DNA of 52,314 nt from Massilia eburnea (GTDB lineage: Bacteria; Pseudomonadota; Gammaproteobacteria; Burkholderiales; Burkholderiaceae_D): assembly GCF_009720745.1 (NCBI RefSeq), contig NZ_WNKX01000030.1:1-52314 (forward strand), written 5' to 3'. The notes beneath the pieces were generated by a model that ran no database searches, was not told the origin of the DNA, and saw only the letters and a list, made by a program, of their open reading frames with translations. Made by a program: the position numbers and the translations under genes. Below, one piece after another: positions 9,389-17,054 of this stretch (within the stretch, counting starts at the first letter, position 1; every line of letters begins with the position of its first letter).

Positions 9389-10045
9389 TCAAGGATACAG
9401 CTGGCCGCAGAACCAGGTGGACGCTTCCACCCAGTCGCCGGAACCGCCGCCGCCCCACCCTTCATTGACGTAGAAGAAGCGGTCGGTCACCGTTTCATCC
9501 CAGCAGAAGATGAAGCATTTGCGCACGGTGCGCTGCTGCCAGGCATAGCCGAATGCCAGCGGATAGTGGCTCAGCCAGCCGGTGCCGATGATAGCCGGCG
9601 TATGGCGGTTGGCAATCGAGGAAATTGCCTGGTCGCGCAATCCGTCTTCGCTGATGCCGAGCGAGTTCCAGTTCGCCTGCATCGTCGCGCCGGTGCGTCC
9701 GTTCAGGTATTGCGCGGCGCCCGGCATATCCCATGGACAGGTCGCGCCGGAACCAAAGGAGCAGAAAGTGTGCACCTCGCCGTTCAGTTCGCGGATCACA
9801 TTATTGACGCCATTGTCCTGGTAGAGCGGCGCCGTGGCATCGTTGCCGCGGCCACCATCCTGGCGGTAGATGCCAGTGCGCGGGGACCAGTAAGCGTTGC
9901 CATTGGCGGCTTGGTGATCCGCCCAGCAGAACAGCATGGCCCAGGCGACGGGGCCGCAACCGACTGCGCAGCCGTTGTAGTCGAACTGGTTGTATGCAGG
10001 TTGCTGGCCGCCGCCGCCGGCTGCCCAGTAATAAGTCCAAGCCAT
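9389..10045 (-). CDS. Papain-fold cysteine peptidase (C10/C39-like), no signal peptide
   Basis: 218 residues. Cys30 in GCAVGCGPVAWAM fits the nucleophile position of C39/C10 peptidases (CGP-V-A). His160 in SHYPLAFGYAW and Asn194 in FFYVNEGWGGGG match the His and Asn of streptopain-like enzymes (GHA...FHVNWGWGG). The N-terminus (MAWTYYWAAGGGGQQPAYNQF) has no hydrophobic signal, and the length corresponds to a catalytic domain alone, without the usual propeptide. Its start codon lies 2 bases after the stop of the 10048-11043 gene, so the two are almost certainly co-translated. Whether it acts inside the cell, leaves by a non-Sec route or is an effector cannot be told. Confidence 0.65.
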   Translation of the reverse strand: MAWTYYWAAGGGGQQPAYNQFDYNGCAVGCGPVAWAMLFCWADHQAANGNAYWSPRTGIYRQDGGRGNDATAPLYQDNGVNNVIRELNGEVHTFCSFGSGATCPWDMPGAAQYLNGRTGATMQANWNSLGISEDGLRDQAISSIANRHTPAIIGTGWLSHYPLAFGYAWQQRTVRKCFIFCWDETVTDRFFYVNEGWGGGGSGDWVEASTWFCGQLYP

Positions 10046-10047
10046 GT

Positions 10048-11043
10048 TTATTTACCTCCTGCCAGTTGTGGGACCAGGTGTGGCGCCACGTCGCGTTTGT
10101 TGGATGGCGTGCCGCGCGGCACGATGAAGTAGTTCAGCGTCTCGCTGCTGCCGTCGACGTATTTGATTTCGAGCATGAACGACAGTTCATTCTTTGCTCC
10201 CGATGCTTTTGCTTCCAGCGTTACGGCGGCGGCCTGGCGGTCAAGCATCGTCATTTGAACGAACTTGGCGCCTTCGCCACTCAGGGTGGCGGATCCGGGC
10301 TGGAGCAGCGCGACCGTCATCGTCTGGCCTTCATGGATGCCTTCACCGAAGGTGTCGATCAATTCCTCGGTATCCCAATGGCCACGGGCATGCTCGGCCA
10401 GCTTTTGCAGGTGGGGCTTGAAGGTTTCCGGGAAGGCCTTCTGCGCCTCGTGCCAATCCTTCCAGCCGGATGCCTTGATGCCGTGGGTGGAACGGTCATT
10501 CTTGACGGCCATGAGCTTCGGCGGCGTCTTGTCGTCATCGGTCCTGTGTTCCGGTTCAGCGCGGAATTCGCCCAGCGGCGCGGCGCCCTGCATGCCAGGC
10601 GCAGTTTCAATCTTGGGCGGGAACTGTCCGATATGCGACGCGTAATTGCCCTTCATGTCTTCCGCTGCATAGGCCAGCGAGTCGAGTTTGTGGACCTTGG
10701 CGATGTTCTTGCCATTGCCTTTTGCTTCCAGGGCGTAGCTGGGCGGCTCGGTGTCCAGGCTCCAATGGGGAATGGGCACATCGTGCGCGCCGGTCGACAG
10801 CATCATGAATCCCAGGCCGCTGCTTTTGCCGGCATGGCCGCGCGCTTTGGTTTCCTTCATGCCCTTGACTTCAATTTCCCAATACGCCACGCCATCCATG
10901 TCCGGCCGATAGACGGGGCATGCCCTGTCGCCAAGGCGCATCTGGTCGTGGCCGGCCGCCATGTCGGTGCCACGGATCGATTCCAGGTGATTGGCGGCGC
11001 GCCGCCGTAGGCTCAGCGGTACTTCGCTCATCTTGACTCGCAT
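10048..11043 (-). CDS. Prodomain-like partner of the adjacent cysteine peptidase (unknown function)
   Basis: 331 residues from ATG 11043 (GGAGG 9 bases upstream; a TTG at 11049 is too close to that site). There is no signal peptide. The N-terminal 150 residues contain PVYRPDMDGVAYWEIEV and then GLGFMMLSTGAHDVPIPHW and KLDSLAYAAED. This resembles the pattern in propeptides and inhibitors of C10-type peptidases, where a PVY-DG-YYE strand is followed by a V-V-S-turn. The second half is unfamiliar, with an ending strand pair SFMLEIKYVDGSSETLNYF. The gene directly precedes and is coupled to a peptidase that lacks a prodomain. I infer an in-trans chaperone or inhibitor; the family assignment is by eye only. 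Confidence 0.5.
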   Translation of the reverse strand: MRVKMSEVPLSLRRRAANHLESIRGTDMAAGHDQMRLGDRACPVYRPDMDGVAYWEIEVKGMKETKARGHAGKSSGLGFMMLSTGAHDVPIPHWSLDTEPPSYALEAKGNGKNIAKVHKLDSLAYAAEDMKGNYASHIGQFPPKIETAPGMQGAAPLGEFRAEPEHRTDDDKTPPKLMAVKNDRSTHGIKASGWKDWHEAQKAFPETFKPHLQKLAEHARGHWDTEELIDTFGEGIHEGQTMTVALLQPGSATLSGEGAKFVQMTMLDRQAAAVTLEAKASGAKNELSFMLEIKYVDGSSETLNYFIVPRGTPSNKRDVAPHLVPQLAGGK

Positions 11044-11132
11044 GTTCAAAATCCTCCTTTGTTGTTCACGCCGCGTTGTGCAGTGCGATGTCCTGCACTT
11101 TAGGCATTTGGGCAGCCAGGAGGATCCGTGCT

Positions 11133-11171
11133 GGTACCTAAGTTTTGGTCTTTGCGGTACCTAAACTTTGG
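11133..11171. repeat. Two 16-base direct repeats, possible insertion-sequence end remnant
   Basis: GGTACCTAAGTTTTGG (11133-11148) and GGTACCTAAACTTTGG (11156-11171) match at 14 of 16 positions with starts 23 bases apart. Short repeats of this kind next to a TG...CA boundary are seen at the ends of IS21-family elements. No transposase is present, so at most it is a relic; otherwise it could be a pair of regulator sites. Confidence 0.4.
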
Positions 11172-11204
11172 CTCGTTTGCAAATGTAATTATGTGCAATG
11201 GAAT

Positions 11205-11217
11205 GTCGGAAATCTTT
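11205..11217. promoter_or_regulatory. Shared 13-base motif, candidate PrsR site (copy 1)
   Basis: GTCGGAAATCTTT here matches GTCGGATTTCTTT at 31278-31290 at 11 of 13 positions. Both lie only in front of PEP-CTERM protein genes. PrsR-type regulators are known to act with sigma-54 on such genes, so a binding site is a reasonable inference. It is centred about 100 bases before the presumed start of transcription. Confidence 0.45.
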
Positions 11218-11255
11218 ACATTTCCTCAACCCACAACCCTGCGGATTTCAGCAAG

Positions 11256-11288
11256 TGCCTGAAAGAAAAGATAATTTTCCTTCAGGCA
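11256..11288. promoter_or_regulatory. Near-perfect 14-base inverted repeat
   Basis: The left arm TGCCTGAAAGAAAA (11256-11269) and right arm TTTTCCTTCAGGCA (11275-11288) pair at 13 of 14 positions around the loop GATAA. No T-run follows, so a terminator is unlikely. It overlaps the possible -24 element and may be an operator for the protease gene at 11355. Confidence 0.5.
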
Positions 11289-11299
11289 TGATTTCTGCT
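11284..11299 (+). promoter_or_regulatory. Possible sigma-54 promoter of the PEP-CTERM protease
   Basis: AGGCATGATTTCTGCT keeps the invariant GG-N10-GC spacing of -24/-12 elements and matches the fuller consensus TGGCAC-N5-TTGCT at 8 of 11 specified positions. It lies 56 bases before the start codon. It is weaker than the element at 31323-31338. Confidence 0.4.
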
Positions 11300-11354
11300 A
11301 GACATTGCCAGTGTGCTATTACATATAGTGCAATTATTCTAGGGAGATATAGAC

Positions 11355-12416
11355 GTGGCAAAACAGATTTCAAAAAAACTGGTCGGCGTAGCACTGGCAT
11401 TGGCTGCCATCAGCGGCACTGCACAAGCGACGCCAGGCGGCATCATCACCCCGCTGATCACTTCCGGCGCCCTGCCAGACTCGCCGGCGGCGCACGTTGA
11501 CGCCAATGTGCCGAACTCACCGTTTTCGGGCGTGGTGAGCATCAACATCCGTTATGACGGCCAGAGCTACATCTGCTCGGGCACCCTGGTCGGCAAGCGC
11601 CAGGTTGTCTCCGCTGGCCATTGCGTGGATACCACCGGCAACGGTACCCTGATTGACCTGAACAAGCCTGGCAGCGATGTGCGCGTGGTGTTCAACGCCA
11701 CCTCCTCGGGCCCGGGCAGCAATGTGATCACGGCCACCAAGGTGCAGATGAACCCGAACTATGCTGGTTTCGGCCATTGCCCGGCTGGCGTTCCAGGCTT
11801 CTGCGTGAATGACGACCTGGCTGTGATCACCCTCGGCCAGGATGCGCCGGCTTCGGCCAAGATTTACAAGATCGCCGGCCAGCAACTGGAAGCGAACACC
11901 CGCATCATCATGGCTGGCTACGGGCTGTCCGGCGACGGTATCAACGGCTACACCATTGACCCTAGCTTCCGTGTCAAGCGTACCGGCGAAAACGTCGTCG
12001 ACCTGTTCGATGGCGACGACGAGAACGGTTTTGGCGGCGCGCGCGAGGTCTGGTACGCCGACTTTGACGGCAATGGCCACGACACTTTCTGCGAATGGGG
12101 CCTGGCGTGCTCGCAGCAGCTGCCTAACAACCGTGAATCCGGCATTGGCGGCGGCGATTCCGGCGGTCCATCCTTCATTGAACAGTATGGCGAACTGATG
12201 CTGATCGCGACCAACACCTTCGGCGGCACGCCTGATGGCATTACCAAAGGCGCTTTCGGCACCTACTTTGGCGGCATTGCGCTGCACAGCTACCTGAACT
12301 ACCTGGTCGAAGCGACCGACGGCGCGGCACAAGTTGTTCCTGAGCCTGCTACCACGGCCATGTTTGGCCTGGGCCTGCTGGCCTTGGCCGGCGCACGCCG
12401 CCGCAAGCAGCGCTAA
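11355..12416 (+). CDS. Trypsin-like (S1) serine protease with PEP-CTERM sorting signal
   Basis: 353 residues from GTG 11355 (AGGGAG 8 bases upstream). A signal peptide ends near AQA-TPGG. The catalytic triad is clear: His89 in VSAGHC, Asp154 in NDDLAVITL and Ser269 in GGGDSGGPSF. The C-terminus carries a textbook PEP-CTERM signal: VPEPATTAMFGLGLLAL, then an arginine cluster. That signal directs processing by an exosortase and links the enzyme to the PEP-CTERM genes 15-34 kb downstream. The paired cysteines suggest an oxidised extracellular protein. The upstream region carries a motif shared with the other PEP-CTERM gene. Confidence 0.95.
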   Translation: MAKQISKKLVGVALALAAISGTAQATPGGIITPLITSGALPDSPAAHVDANVPNSPFSGVVSINIRYDGQSYICSGTLVGKRQVVSAGHCVDTTGNGTLIDLNKPGSDVRVVFNATSSGPGSNVITATKVQMNPNYAGFGHCPAGVPGFCVNDDLAVITLGQDAPASAKIYKIAGQQLEANTRIIMAGYGLSGDGINGYTIDPSFRVKRTGENVVDLFDGDDENGFGGAREVWYADFDGNGHDTFCEWGLACSQQLPNNRESGIGGGDSGGPSFIEQYGELMLIATNTFGGTPDGITKGAFGTYFGGIALHSYLNYLVEATDGAAQVVPEPATTAMFGLGLLALAGARRRKQR

Positions 12417-12437
12417 TCCGCTGCCTGCCAGACGATG

Positions 12438-12462
12438 AAGGGCGGCTGCGGCCGCCCTTTTT
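12438..12462 (+). terminator. Rho-independent terminator after the S1 protease
   Basis: AAGGGCGGC (12438-12446), loop TGCG, GCCGCCCTT (12451-12459), running into TTTTTC. A 9-pair GC-rich stem plus a T-tract is a clear intrinsic terminator for the rightward gene. It abuts the stop codon of the leftward reductase gene. Confidence 0.9.
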
Positions 12463-13106
12463 CATGTTTTGCTGATAAGCAGGTGGGTTGCTGCGGCGCT
12501 GGCTTCGCGGCGGACAACTGAGTAGCCGAGCTGCTTCAGGTCGATTCCGGCAAACAGCGGCTCGCCCGCGCCCAGCAGGATCGGCGACTGCACGATATGC
12601 ATCTCGTCGATCAAGCCTGCGCGCAGGTATTGGCGGATGGTTTCCGCACCGCCGCCGATGCGCACGTCCTTGCCGCCGGCGGCTTCGCGCGCGAGCCGCA
12701 GTGCTTCTTCGTAGCCGCCTGTGACGAAGTGGAAGACCGTGCCGCCTTCCATCACCAGTGGCGGCCGCGCATGATGGCTCAAGACGAAGACCGGCGTATG
12801 GTACGGCGGGTTGGGCCCCCACCAGCCGCGCCAGCTTTCATCCGGCCACGGCCCGCGCACGGGGCCAAACATGTTGCGGCCCAGGATCCAGGCGCCGAGA
12901 TTCTCCATCCCGCGGCTGGCAAAATCGTTATCCAGGCCCAGGCTGCCCTCCCCGCCGCCATGCATGGACTGGAACGTATGGGTCGGGAAAAACCATTGGT
13001 GCAGTTCTTCGCCGCCCTTGCCCAGCGGGTTTTCAAGGCTCTGCTCCGGCCCGGCACCGAAACCATCCACGCTGACCGCAAAACACGCCACTCGCAGCTT
13101 GCTCAT
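12462..13106 (-). CDS. Dihydrofolate reductase-family protein (RibD C-terminal type)
   Basis: 214 residues from ATG 13106 (GAGAGG upstream; an in-frame ATG at 13145 has no such site). KLRVACFAVSVDGFGAGP is the first strand and loop of RibD_C/DHFR-like folds. HTPVFVLSHHARPPLVMEGG and VRIGGGAETIRQYLRAGLIDEMHI match the NADPH-binding part of the family, as does SPILLGAGEPLF. The enzymes are cytosolic NADPH-dependent reductases of unknown substrate, often annotated as YyaP/YwjB-like. Single gene, divergent from the stress protein at 13202. Confidence 0.9.
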   Translation of the reverse strand: MSKLRVACFAVSVDGFGAGPEQSLENPLGKGGEELHQWFFPTHTFQSMHGGGEGSLGLDNDFASRGMENLGAWILGRNMFGPVRGPWPDESWRGWWGPNPPYHTPVFVLSHHARPPLVMEGGTVFHFVTGGYEEALRLAREAAGGKDVRIGGGAETIRQYLRAGLIDEMHIVQSPILLGAGEPLFAGIDLKQLGYSVVRREASAAATHLLISKT

Positions 13107-13201
13107 TGCAACCTCTCCGATTAGATTGAAATTGACCCAGATCATGCCGAGTATTTGCGTAAACGCCTAGACTTTTTCCCATCCAACCTCCGGAGGCCGC
13201 C

Positions 13202-14041
13202 ATGGGATACAAGACCGTCGTCGTGCACATTAACAGCTCCTCGGATACCGAGCGCCGGGTGCGCCTTGCAGCCCAGATCACCCGGATGGCGAACGGGCAC
13301 CTGGTGGGATCGGCCATGAGCGGGATTTCCCGCTACCTGTACGCCGACCATGCTACTGCAATGGGCGTCGGCATGGCCGCACAATGCATGGACGAAGCGC
13401 GCGAAAATGCCCGCGCCAACCTGAGACGCTTCGAAAACCAATGCCAGATGCTCGACATGCCCTCATTCGAAGCGCGCCTGATCGACGACCAGGCCGCGGA
13501 CGGCCTTGTCTTGCAATCGCGCTACGGCGACCTGATCGTTTTGGGGCAGGTGAACCCGGACGATCCCATTTCGCCGATGGAAGAAGAAACACCCGAATAT
13601 GTCGCCATCAACAGCGCCCGCCCGGTGCTGGTCTTACCTTATGCCGGCCATTTTGAGGCGCCCTTCAAGCGCGTGCTGGTGGCATGGGACGGCAGCATGG
13701 AGGCTACACGCGCTGTCACGGCAGCCATTCCGCTGCTGCAGAAAGCTGGCAAGGTGACGCTGGCAGTGTTCAACGCCGGCCGCCAGCCGGACACCCATGG
13801 CGGCGAACCCGGCGCCGACATCGCCTTGTATCTGGCACGCCATGACATCGAGGTCGAAGTGTCGTCGCAGGTAACCGCCATCGACATCGGCTCGGCCCTG
13901 CTGTCGTATGCAGCAGATATCGACGCCGACTTGCTGGTCATGGGTTGCTATGGCCACAGCCGCTTCCGCGAGATCATGCTGGGCGGCGCAACACGCACGA
14001 TACTGCAAAGCATGACGCTGCCGGTGCTGATGGCGCATTAG
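13202..14041 (+). CDS. Universal stress protein, tandem UspA domains
   Basis: 279 residues with GGAGG before the ATG. Two UspA-type domains are fused: residues 1-145 open with YKTVVVHINSSSDTERRVRLA, and the second opens with FKRVLVAWDGSMEATRAV at about 155. The second ends with the nucleotide-binding signature GCYGHSRFREIMLGGATRTI (G-x2-G-x9-G), while the first domain lacks a complete copy, a common asymmetry in tandem Usps. It is cytosolic. PhaC follows 16 bases after its stop, so the two probably form an operon connecting stress response with polymer storage. Confidence 0.9.
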   Translation: MGYKTVVVHINSSSDTERRVRLAAQITRMANGHLVGSAMSGISRYLYADHATAMGVGMAAQCMDEARENARANLRRFENQCQMLDMPSFEARLIDDQAADGLVLQSRYGDLIVLGQVNPDDPISPMEEETPEYVAINSARPVLVLPYAGHFEAPFKRVLVAWDGSMEATRAVTAAIPLLQKAGKVTLAVFNAGRQPDTHGGEPGADIALYLARHDIEVEVSSQVTAIDIGSALLSYAADIDADLLVMGCYGHSRFREIMLGGATRTILQSMTLPVLMAH

Positions 14042-14057
14042 GTCTATACTGGCCCGC

Positions 14058-15668
14058 ATGCCGAATCCTTTCGCCCAGGTTGCTGCTGCCTGGCTGGCCC
14101 ATCCCATGGAACTGGCCCGAGCGTGGCATGAATTGGCCACAGTTGCCTGGGCCACAGGCATGCCTGCGCCGGTGGCCGAAGCCGCGGAAGGCGATGACCG
14201 CTTTACCGATCCAACCTGGCGTAGCAATCCCTTCTTTCATGGCTTGATGCAACAATACCTGGGCTTTACACGCACCCTGGAACGGCAGGTCTATGACACG
14301 CCTGGCGTGTCCGAACGCGAGGCCCGCAGCGCCGCCTTCTGGCTGCGCCACTGGTGCAATGCAGTCGCGCCCAGCAACTTCGCGCTGACCAACCCGCAAG
14401 TGCTGCGCCGTGCCTTCGACTCCGGCGGCGCCAGCCTGCGGCAAGGATTCGAAGAATGGCTGCGTGATTTGCTGGCGGGCGACTTGCGCATGGTGGATCC
14501 GGCCCATTTCGAACTTGGCCGCGACCTGGCTGCGACGCCGGGCCGGGTGGTCATGCGCAACAGCCTGATGGAATTGATCCAGTACGCGCCGGTCCGGACG
14601 CAAGTACGCAGTATGCCGCTGGTGCTGGTGCCACCATGGATCAACAAATACTACATCCTCGACCTGACGGAACGGCAAAGCCTGGTGCGTCACCTGGTGG
14701 AACAAGGCTTCGACGTTTTCATCGTCAGCTGGAAGAACCCCGGCGCCACCATGGCTGGCGTGACGTTCGAAGATCACCTTTTCGATGGCATCCTGGCCGC
14801 GATTGAAGCCGCGCGCACCATCGCCGGAGTGCCGCAGGTGCATGCGGTCGGCTACTGCATCGGCGGTACCTCGCTGTCGGCCTTGATGGCGTGGCTGAAC
14901 CAGCGCCACCGCTCGGCGCGCCAGGTCCCTGTTGCGCATTGGACGCTGTTGGCTACCCTGACCGACTTTTCCAAACCGGGCGACATCGCGAGTTTCATCA
15001 ATGACGACACCGTTGCAATGCTCGATGGCCTGATGGCGCGCCAGGGCTTCCTGGATGCGCAGCAGATTGGCTGGAGCTTCCGCATGCTGCGCCCGAATAC
15101 GCAGATCTGGCGCTACGTGGTGCACAAATACCTGCTTGGCGAACCGGCGCCTGCGTTGGCTCCGCTGGCCTGGAATGCGGACGGCACCCGCCAGCCGCGC
15201 GCCACGCATGCATTTTGCCTGCGCGAGCTTTACCAGGACAACAAGCTGGCGCAGCCCGGCCGGCTGGACATCCGCGGCCAGAAGCTCGACCTTGGACGCA
15301 TCCGCCAACCCTTGTACGCCGTTGGTGCCGTCGCCGACCATATCACGCCCTGGCGAAGCACCTATCGCAGCGCGGCGCTCGTTGGGGCGCCGGTGCGCTA
15401 TGTGCTGACTGCTTCCGGCCATATCCTTGGCATCATCAACCCTCCTGGCGGCAACGCCAAGCAGCAATTCTGGTCGGCGCCATTGATTTCGGGGCGCGAC
15501 GCCAAGGATTGGCTGGCTGTCCAGACGCCTACCGCAGGATCGTGGTGGCAGGATTGGACGCAATGGCTGCACGCGCGCTGCGGCGCAATGAGAACACCCG
15601 CGGCGCAAGCGCACCCGGACTATCCCTGGCTGTGCGATGCCCCTGGAAACTACGTGCGCGAACATTAG
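14058..15668 (+). CDS. phaC: Poly(3-hydroxyalkanoate) synthase
   Basis: 536 residues. The N-terminal PhaC domain has SNPFFHGLMQQYLGF, and LVLVPPWINKYYILDL is diagnostic of PHA synthases. The alpha/beta-hydrolase core has the lipase-like box GYCIGG with Cys267 as nucleophile. Asp427 is in VADHITPW and His455 in SGHILGIINPP, completing the triad. It polymerises 3-hydroxyacyl-CoA on the surface of storage granules. It is slightly shorter than usual class I enzymes (about 560-590). No phaA, phaB or phasin gene is adjacent, so this may be a second, stand-alone synthase. No clear Shine-Dalgarno is seen, so coupling to the Usp gene is plausible. Confidence 0.95.
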   Translation: MPNPFAQVAAAWLAHPMELARAWHELATVAWATGMPAPVAEAAEGDDRFTDPTWRSNPFFHGLMQQYLGFTRTLERQVYDTPGVSEREARSAAFWLRHWCNAVAPSNFALTNPQVLRRAFDSGGASLRQGFEEWLRDLLAGDLRMVDPAHFELGRDLAATPGRVVMRNSLMELIQYAPVRTQVRSMPLVLVPPWINKYYILDLTERQSLVRHLVEQGFDVFIVSWKNPGATMAGVTFEDHLFDGILAAIEAARTIAGVPQVHAVGYCIGGTSLSALMAWLNQRHRSARQVPVAHWTLLATLTDFSKPGDIASFINDDTVAMLDGLMARQGFLDAQQIGWSFRMLRPNTQIWRYVVHKYLLGEPAPALAPLAWNADGTRQPRATHAFCLRELYQDNKLAQPGRLDIRGQKLDLGRIRQPLYAVGAVADHITPWRSTYRSAALVGAPVRYVLTASGHILGIINPPGGNAKQQFWSAPLISGRDAKDWLAVQTPTAGSWWQDWTQWLHARCGAMRTPAAQAHPDYPWLCDAPGNYVREH

Positions 15669-15677
15669 CCATGACCT

Positions 15678-15683
15678 TATAAT
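15678..15683 (+). promoter_or_regulatory. Perfect -10 box just before the micropeptide gene
   Basis: TATAAT at 15678-15683 lies 7 bases before the ATG at 15691, and no good -35 is visible. A transcript from it would be nearly leaderless, which would fit the absence of a ribosome site before the ATG. Confidence 0.4.
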
Positions 15684-15690
15684 TTCGGCC

Positions 15691-15804
15691 ATGGAAAAAG
15701 AACAGAAACAATTTCGCCGCCGCCTTGCCGTGCTTGGGGTGCTGACATTTTCAGGCTTCGCCATCCTGGCCGGCCGCGTGATCTGGCTGCAGGCTTTTCA
15801 ATGA
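15691..15804 (+). CDS. 37-residue membrane peptide resembling the PBP2 N-terminus
   Basis: ATG 15691 opens MEKEQKQFRRRLAVLGVL, then a single hydrophobic helix, and ends GRVIWLQAFQ. A basic cytoplasmic stretch followed by one helix and an R-x-x-WLQ motif is exactly how penicillin-binding protein 2 (MrdA) or FtsI begins. PBP2 would continue for about 600 residues; here TGA follows at once. The stop overlaps the rodA start as ATGA (15801-15804), so translation is coupled. It is either a truncated mrdA relic kept for translation of rodA, or a working micropeptide that occupies the PBP2 helix site on RodA. Confidence 0.6.
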   Translation: MEKEQKQFRRRLAVLGVLTFSGFAILAGRVIWLQAFQ

Positions 15805-16895
15805 ATGGGAATACTCCCTTCTGGCGCCGCCTGCAGCCGGTGCTGGCTGTTGACGGGCCTATGCTGGCCATCGTTGCGCTGCTGATGTCTGCTGGCCTGC
15901 TTACACTGTTTTCCGCCTCCGCCGATTTTCCGGGTCGCTTCGAACTCCAGCTGCGCAATGTGCTCACGGCGCTGCTCCTTATGTGGGGCGCTGCAAACAT
16001 CCCGCCGCAGGCCCTGATGCGCCATGCGGCGCCGCTCTATGGCATGGGCGTAGCGCTGTTGACTGCCGTTTTCCTGTTCGGCGTGACCAAGAAGGGCTCC
16101 ACGCGTTGGCTGCATATCGGCCATGATTTCCAGCCTTCGGAAATGATGAAGATCGCCATGCCGATGATGCTTGCCTGGTTCTTCCATCGTGCCGATGGCG
16201 CCAGAGGCTGGCAGGTATTCGTCGCGGCAGCGATGCTGCTGGCGATTCCGGTCGGGCTGATCGCCAAGCAGCCTGATTTTGGCACGGCGATGCTGGTGCT
16301 TGCCGCAGGCTTCTATGTGATCGTGCTGGCCGGCCTGTCCTGGCGGGTGTTGGCCGCGCTCGGCGTGTGCGGGGCGGCTGCCGTGCCGCTGGTCTGGCAG
16401 CTGCTGCATGACTTCCAGCGGCAGCGCGTCCTGACCTTCCTCGACCCGGGGGCCGACCCCATGGGGAAAGGCTTCCAGATCACCCAGGCCATGACAGCCA
16501 TCGGCTCCGGGGGCATGACAGGGCGCGGCTGGATGGATGGCACGCAAGGAAGGCTCGGATTCATCCCGGAGCGCTCCACAGATTTTATTTTTTCGGTCTT
16601 TGCCGAGGAATTCGGCCTGCTCGGCGGGATCGTGCTGTTGCTGCTGTATTCCCTGCTGATTGCACGTGGGCTGCAGATTGCCGCCGGCGCCACTACCCGG
16701 TTTTCGCGGCTGTTGGGCGGCGCGATCACCATGATCCTGTTCACCTATGCCTTCATCAATATCGGCATGGTATGTGGCGTGGTGCCGGTGGTTGGCGTCC
16801 CGCTGCCCTTCTTCAGCTACGGCGGCACTGCTTTGGGGACGCTCGGCCTGGGGTGCGGCATTTTGATGGGCATCCGCCGCCAAAGCCTCGCCTGA
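15801..16895 (+). CDS. rodA: RodA-like SEDS peptidoglycan glycosyltransferase
   Basis: 364 residues, about ten hydrophobic segments. Typical SEDS motifs are present: KKGSTRWLHIG, FQPSEMMKIAMPM, KQPDFGTAML, GFIPERSTDFIFSVFAEEFG and the final VPLPFFSYGGTALG. RodA polymerises lipid II during lateral-wall growth together with a cognate class B PBP. Here the usual neighbours (mreBCD, a full mrdA) are missing and only a 37-residue PBP2-like peptide precedes it, with a 4-base overlap. The gene may thus be an additional, accessory RodA copy, or the main one displaced. Confidence 0.93.
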   Translation: MNGNTPFWRRLQPVLAVDGPMLAIVALLMSAGLLTLFSASADFPGRFELQLRNVLTALLLMWGAANIPPQALMRHAAPLYGMGVALLTAVFLFGVTKKGSTRWLHIGHDFQPSEMMKIAMPMMLAWFFHRADGARGWQVFVAAAMLLAIPVGLIAKQPDFGTAMLVLAAGFYVIVLAGLSWRVLAALGVCGAAAVPLVWQLLHDFQRQRVLTFLDPGADPMGKGFQITQAMTAIGSGGMTGRGWMDGTQGRLGFIPERSTDFIFSVFAEEFGLLGGIVLLLLYSLLIARGLQIAAGATTRFSRLLGGAITMILFTYAFINIGMVCGVVPVVGVPLPFFSYGGTALGTLGLGCGILMGIRRQSLA

Positions 16896-16925
16896 GCCTG
16901 TTACAAATGTCCGATTCAAGACAAG

Positions 16926-16943
16926 CCGTTACGGGCGTAACGG
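16926..16943. promoter_or_regulatory. Inverted repeat upstream of the M35 protease
   Basis: CCGTTAC, loop GGGC, GTAACGG is a perfect 7-base dyad. It is followed by a T-rich but broken stretch and by TTGACA at 16960-16965. It may end the rodA transcript or act as an operator for the M35 gene at 17055. The -10 partner for the TTGACA is poor. Confidence 0.4.
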
Positions 16944-17054
16944 AATTGTTGTTGATTTGTTGACAGCATTTGCGCTCCCGACGATTTCGGTTGAACTGCC
17001 GCGCCTGCACCGTCAAGATAGCCAGACCCCAACCACAACAGGACGGAGAGACCG

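Larger units (their letters stand above)
11044..11354. other. 311-base regulatory gap between divergent genes
   Basis: This AT-richer gap holds the ribosome site of the leftward gene, two direct repeats (11133-11171), a 13-base motif shared with another PEP-CTERM gene (11205-11217), a long inverted repeat (11256-11288) and a possible sigma-54 element (11284-11299). No coding frame in it looks real. Confidence 0.7.

Noticed and set aside
13974..15764. A 596-codon minus-strand frame opposite phaC
   Set aside because: PhaC has a complete catalytic triad and family motifs. The opposite product is rich in Arg, Gln and His without a domain.
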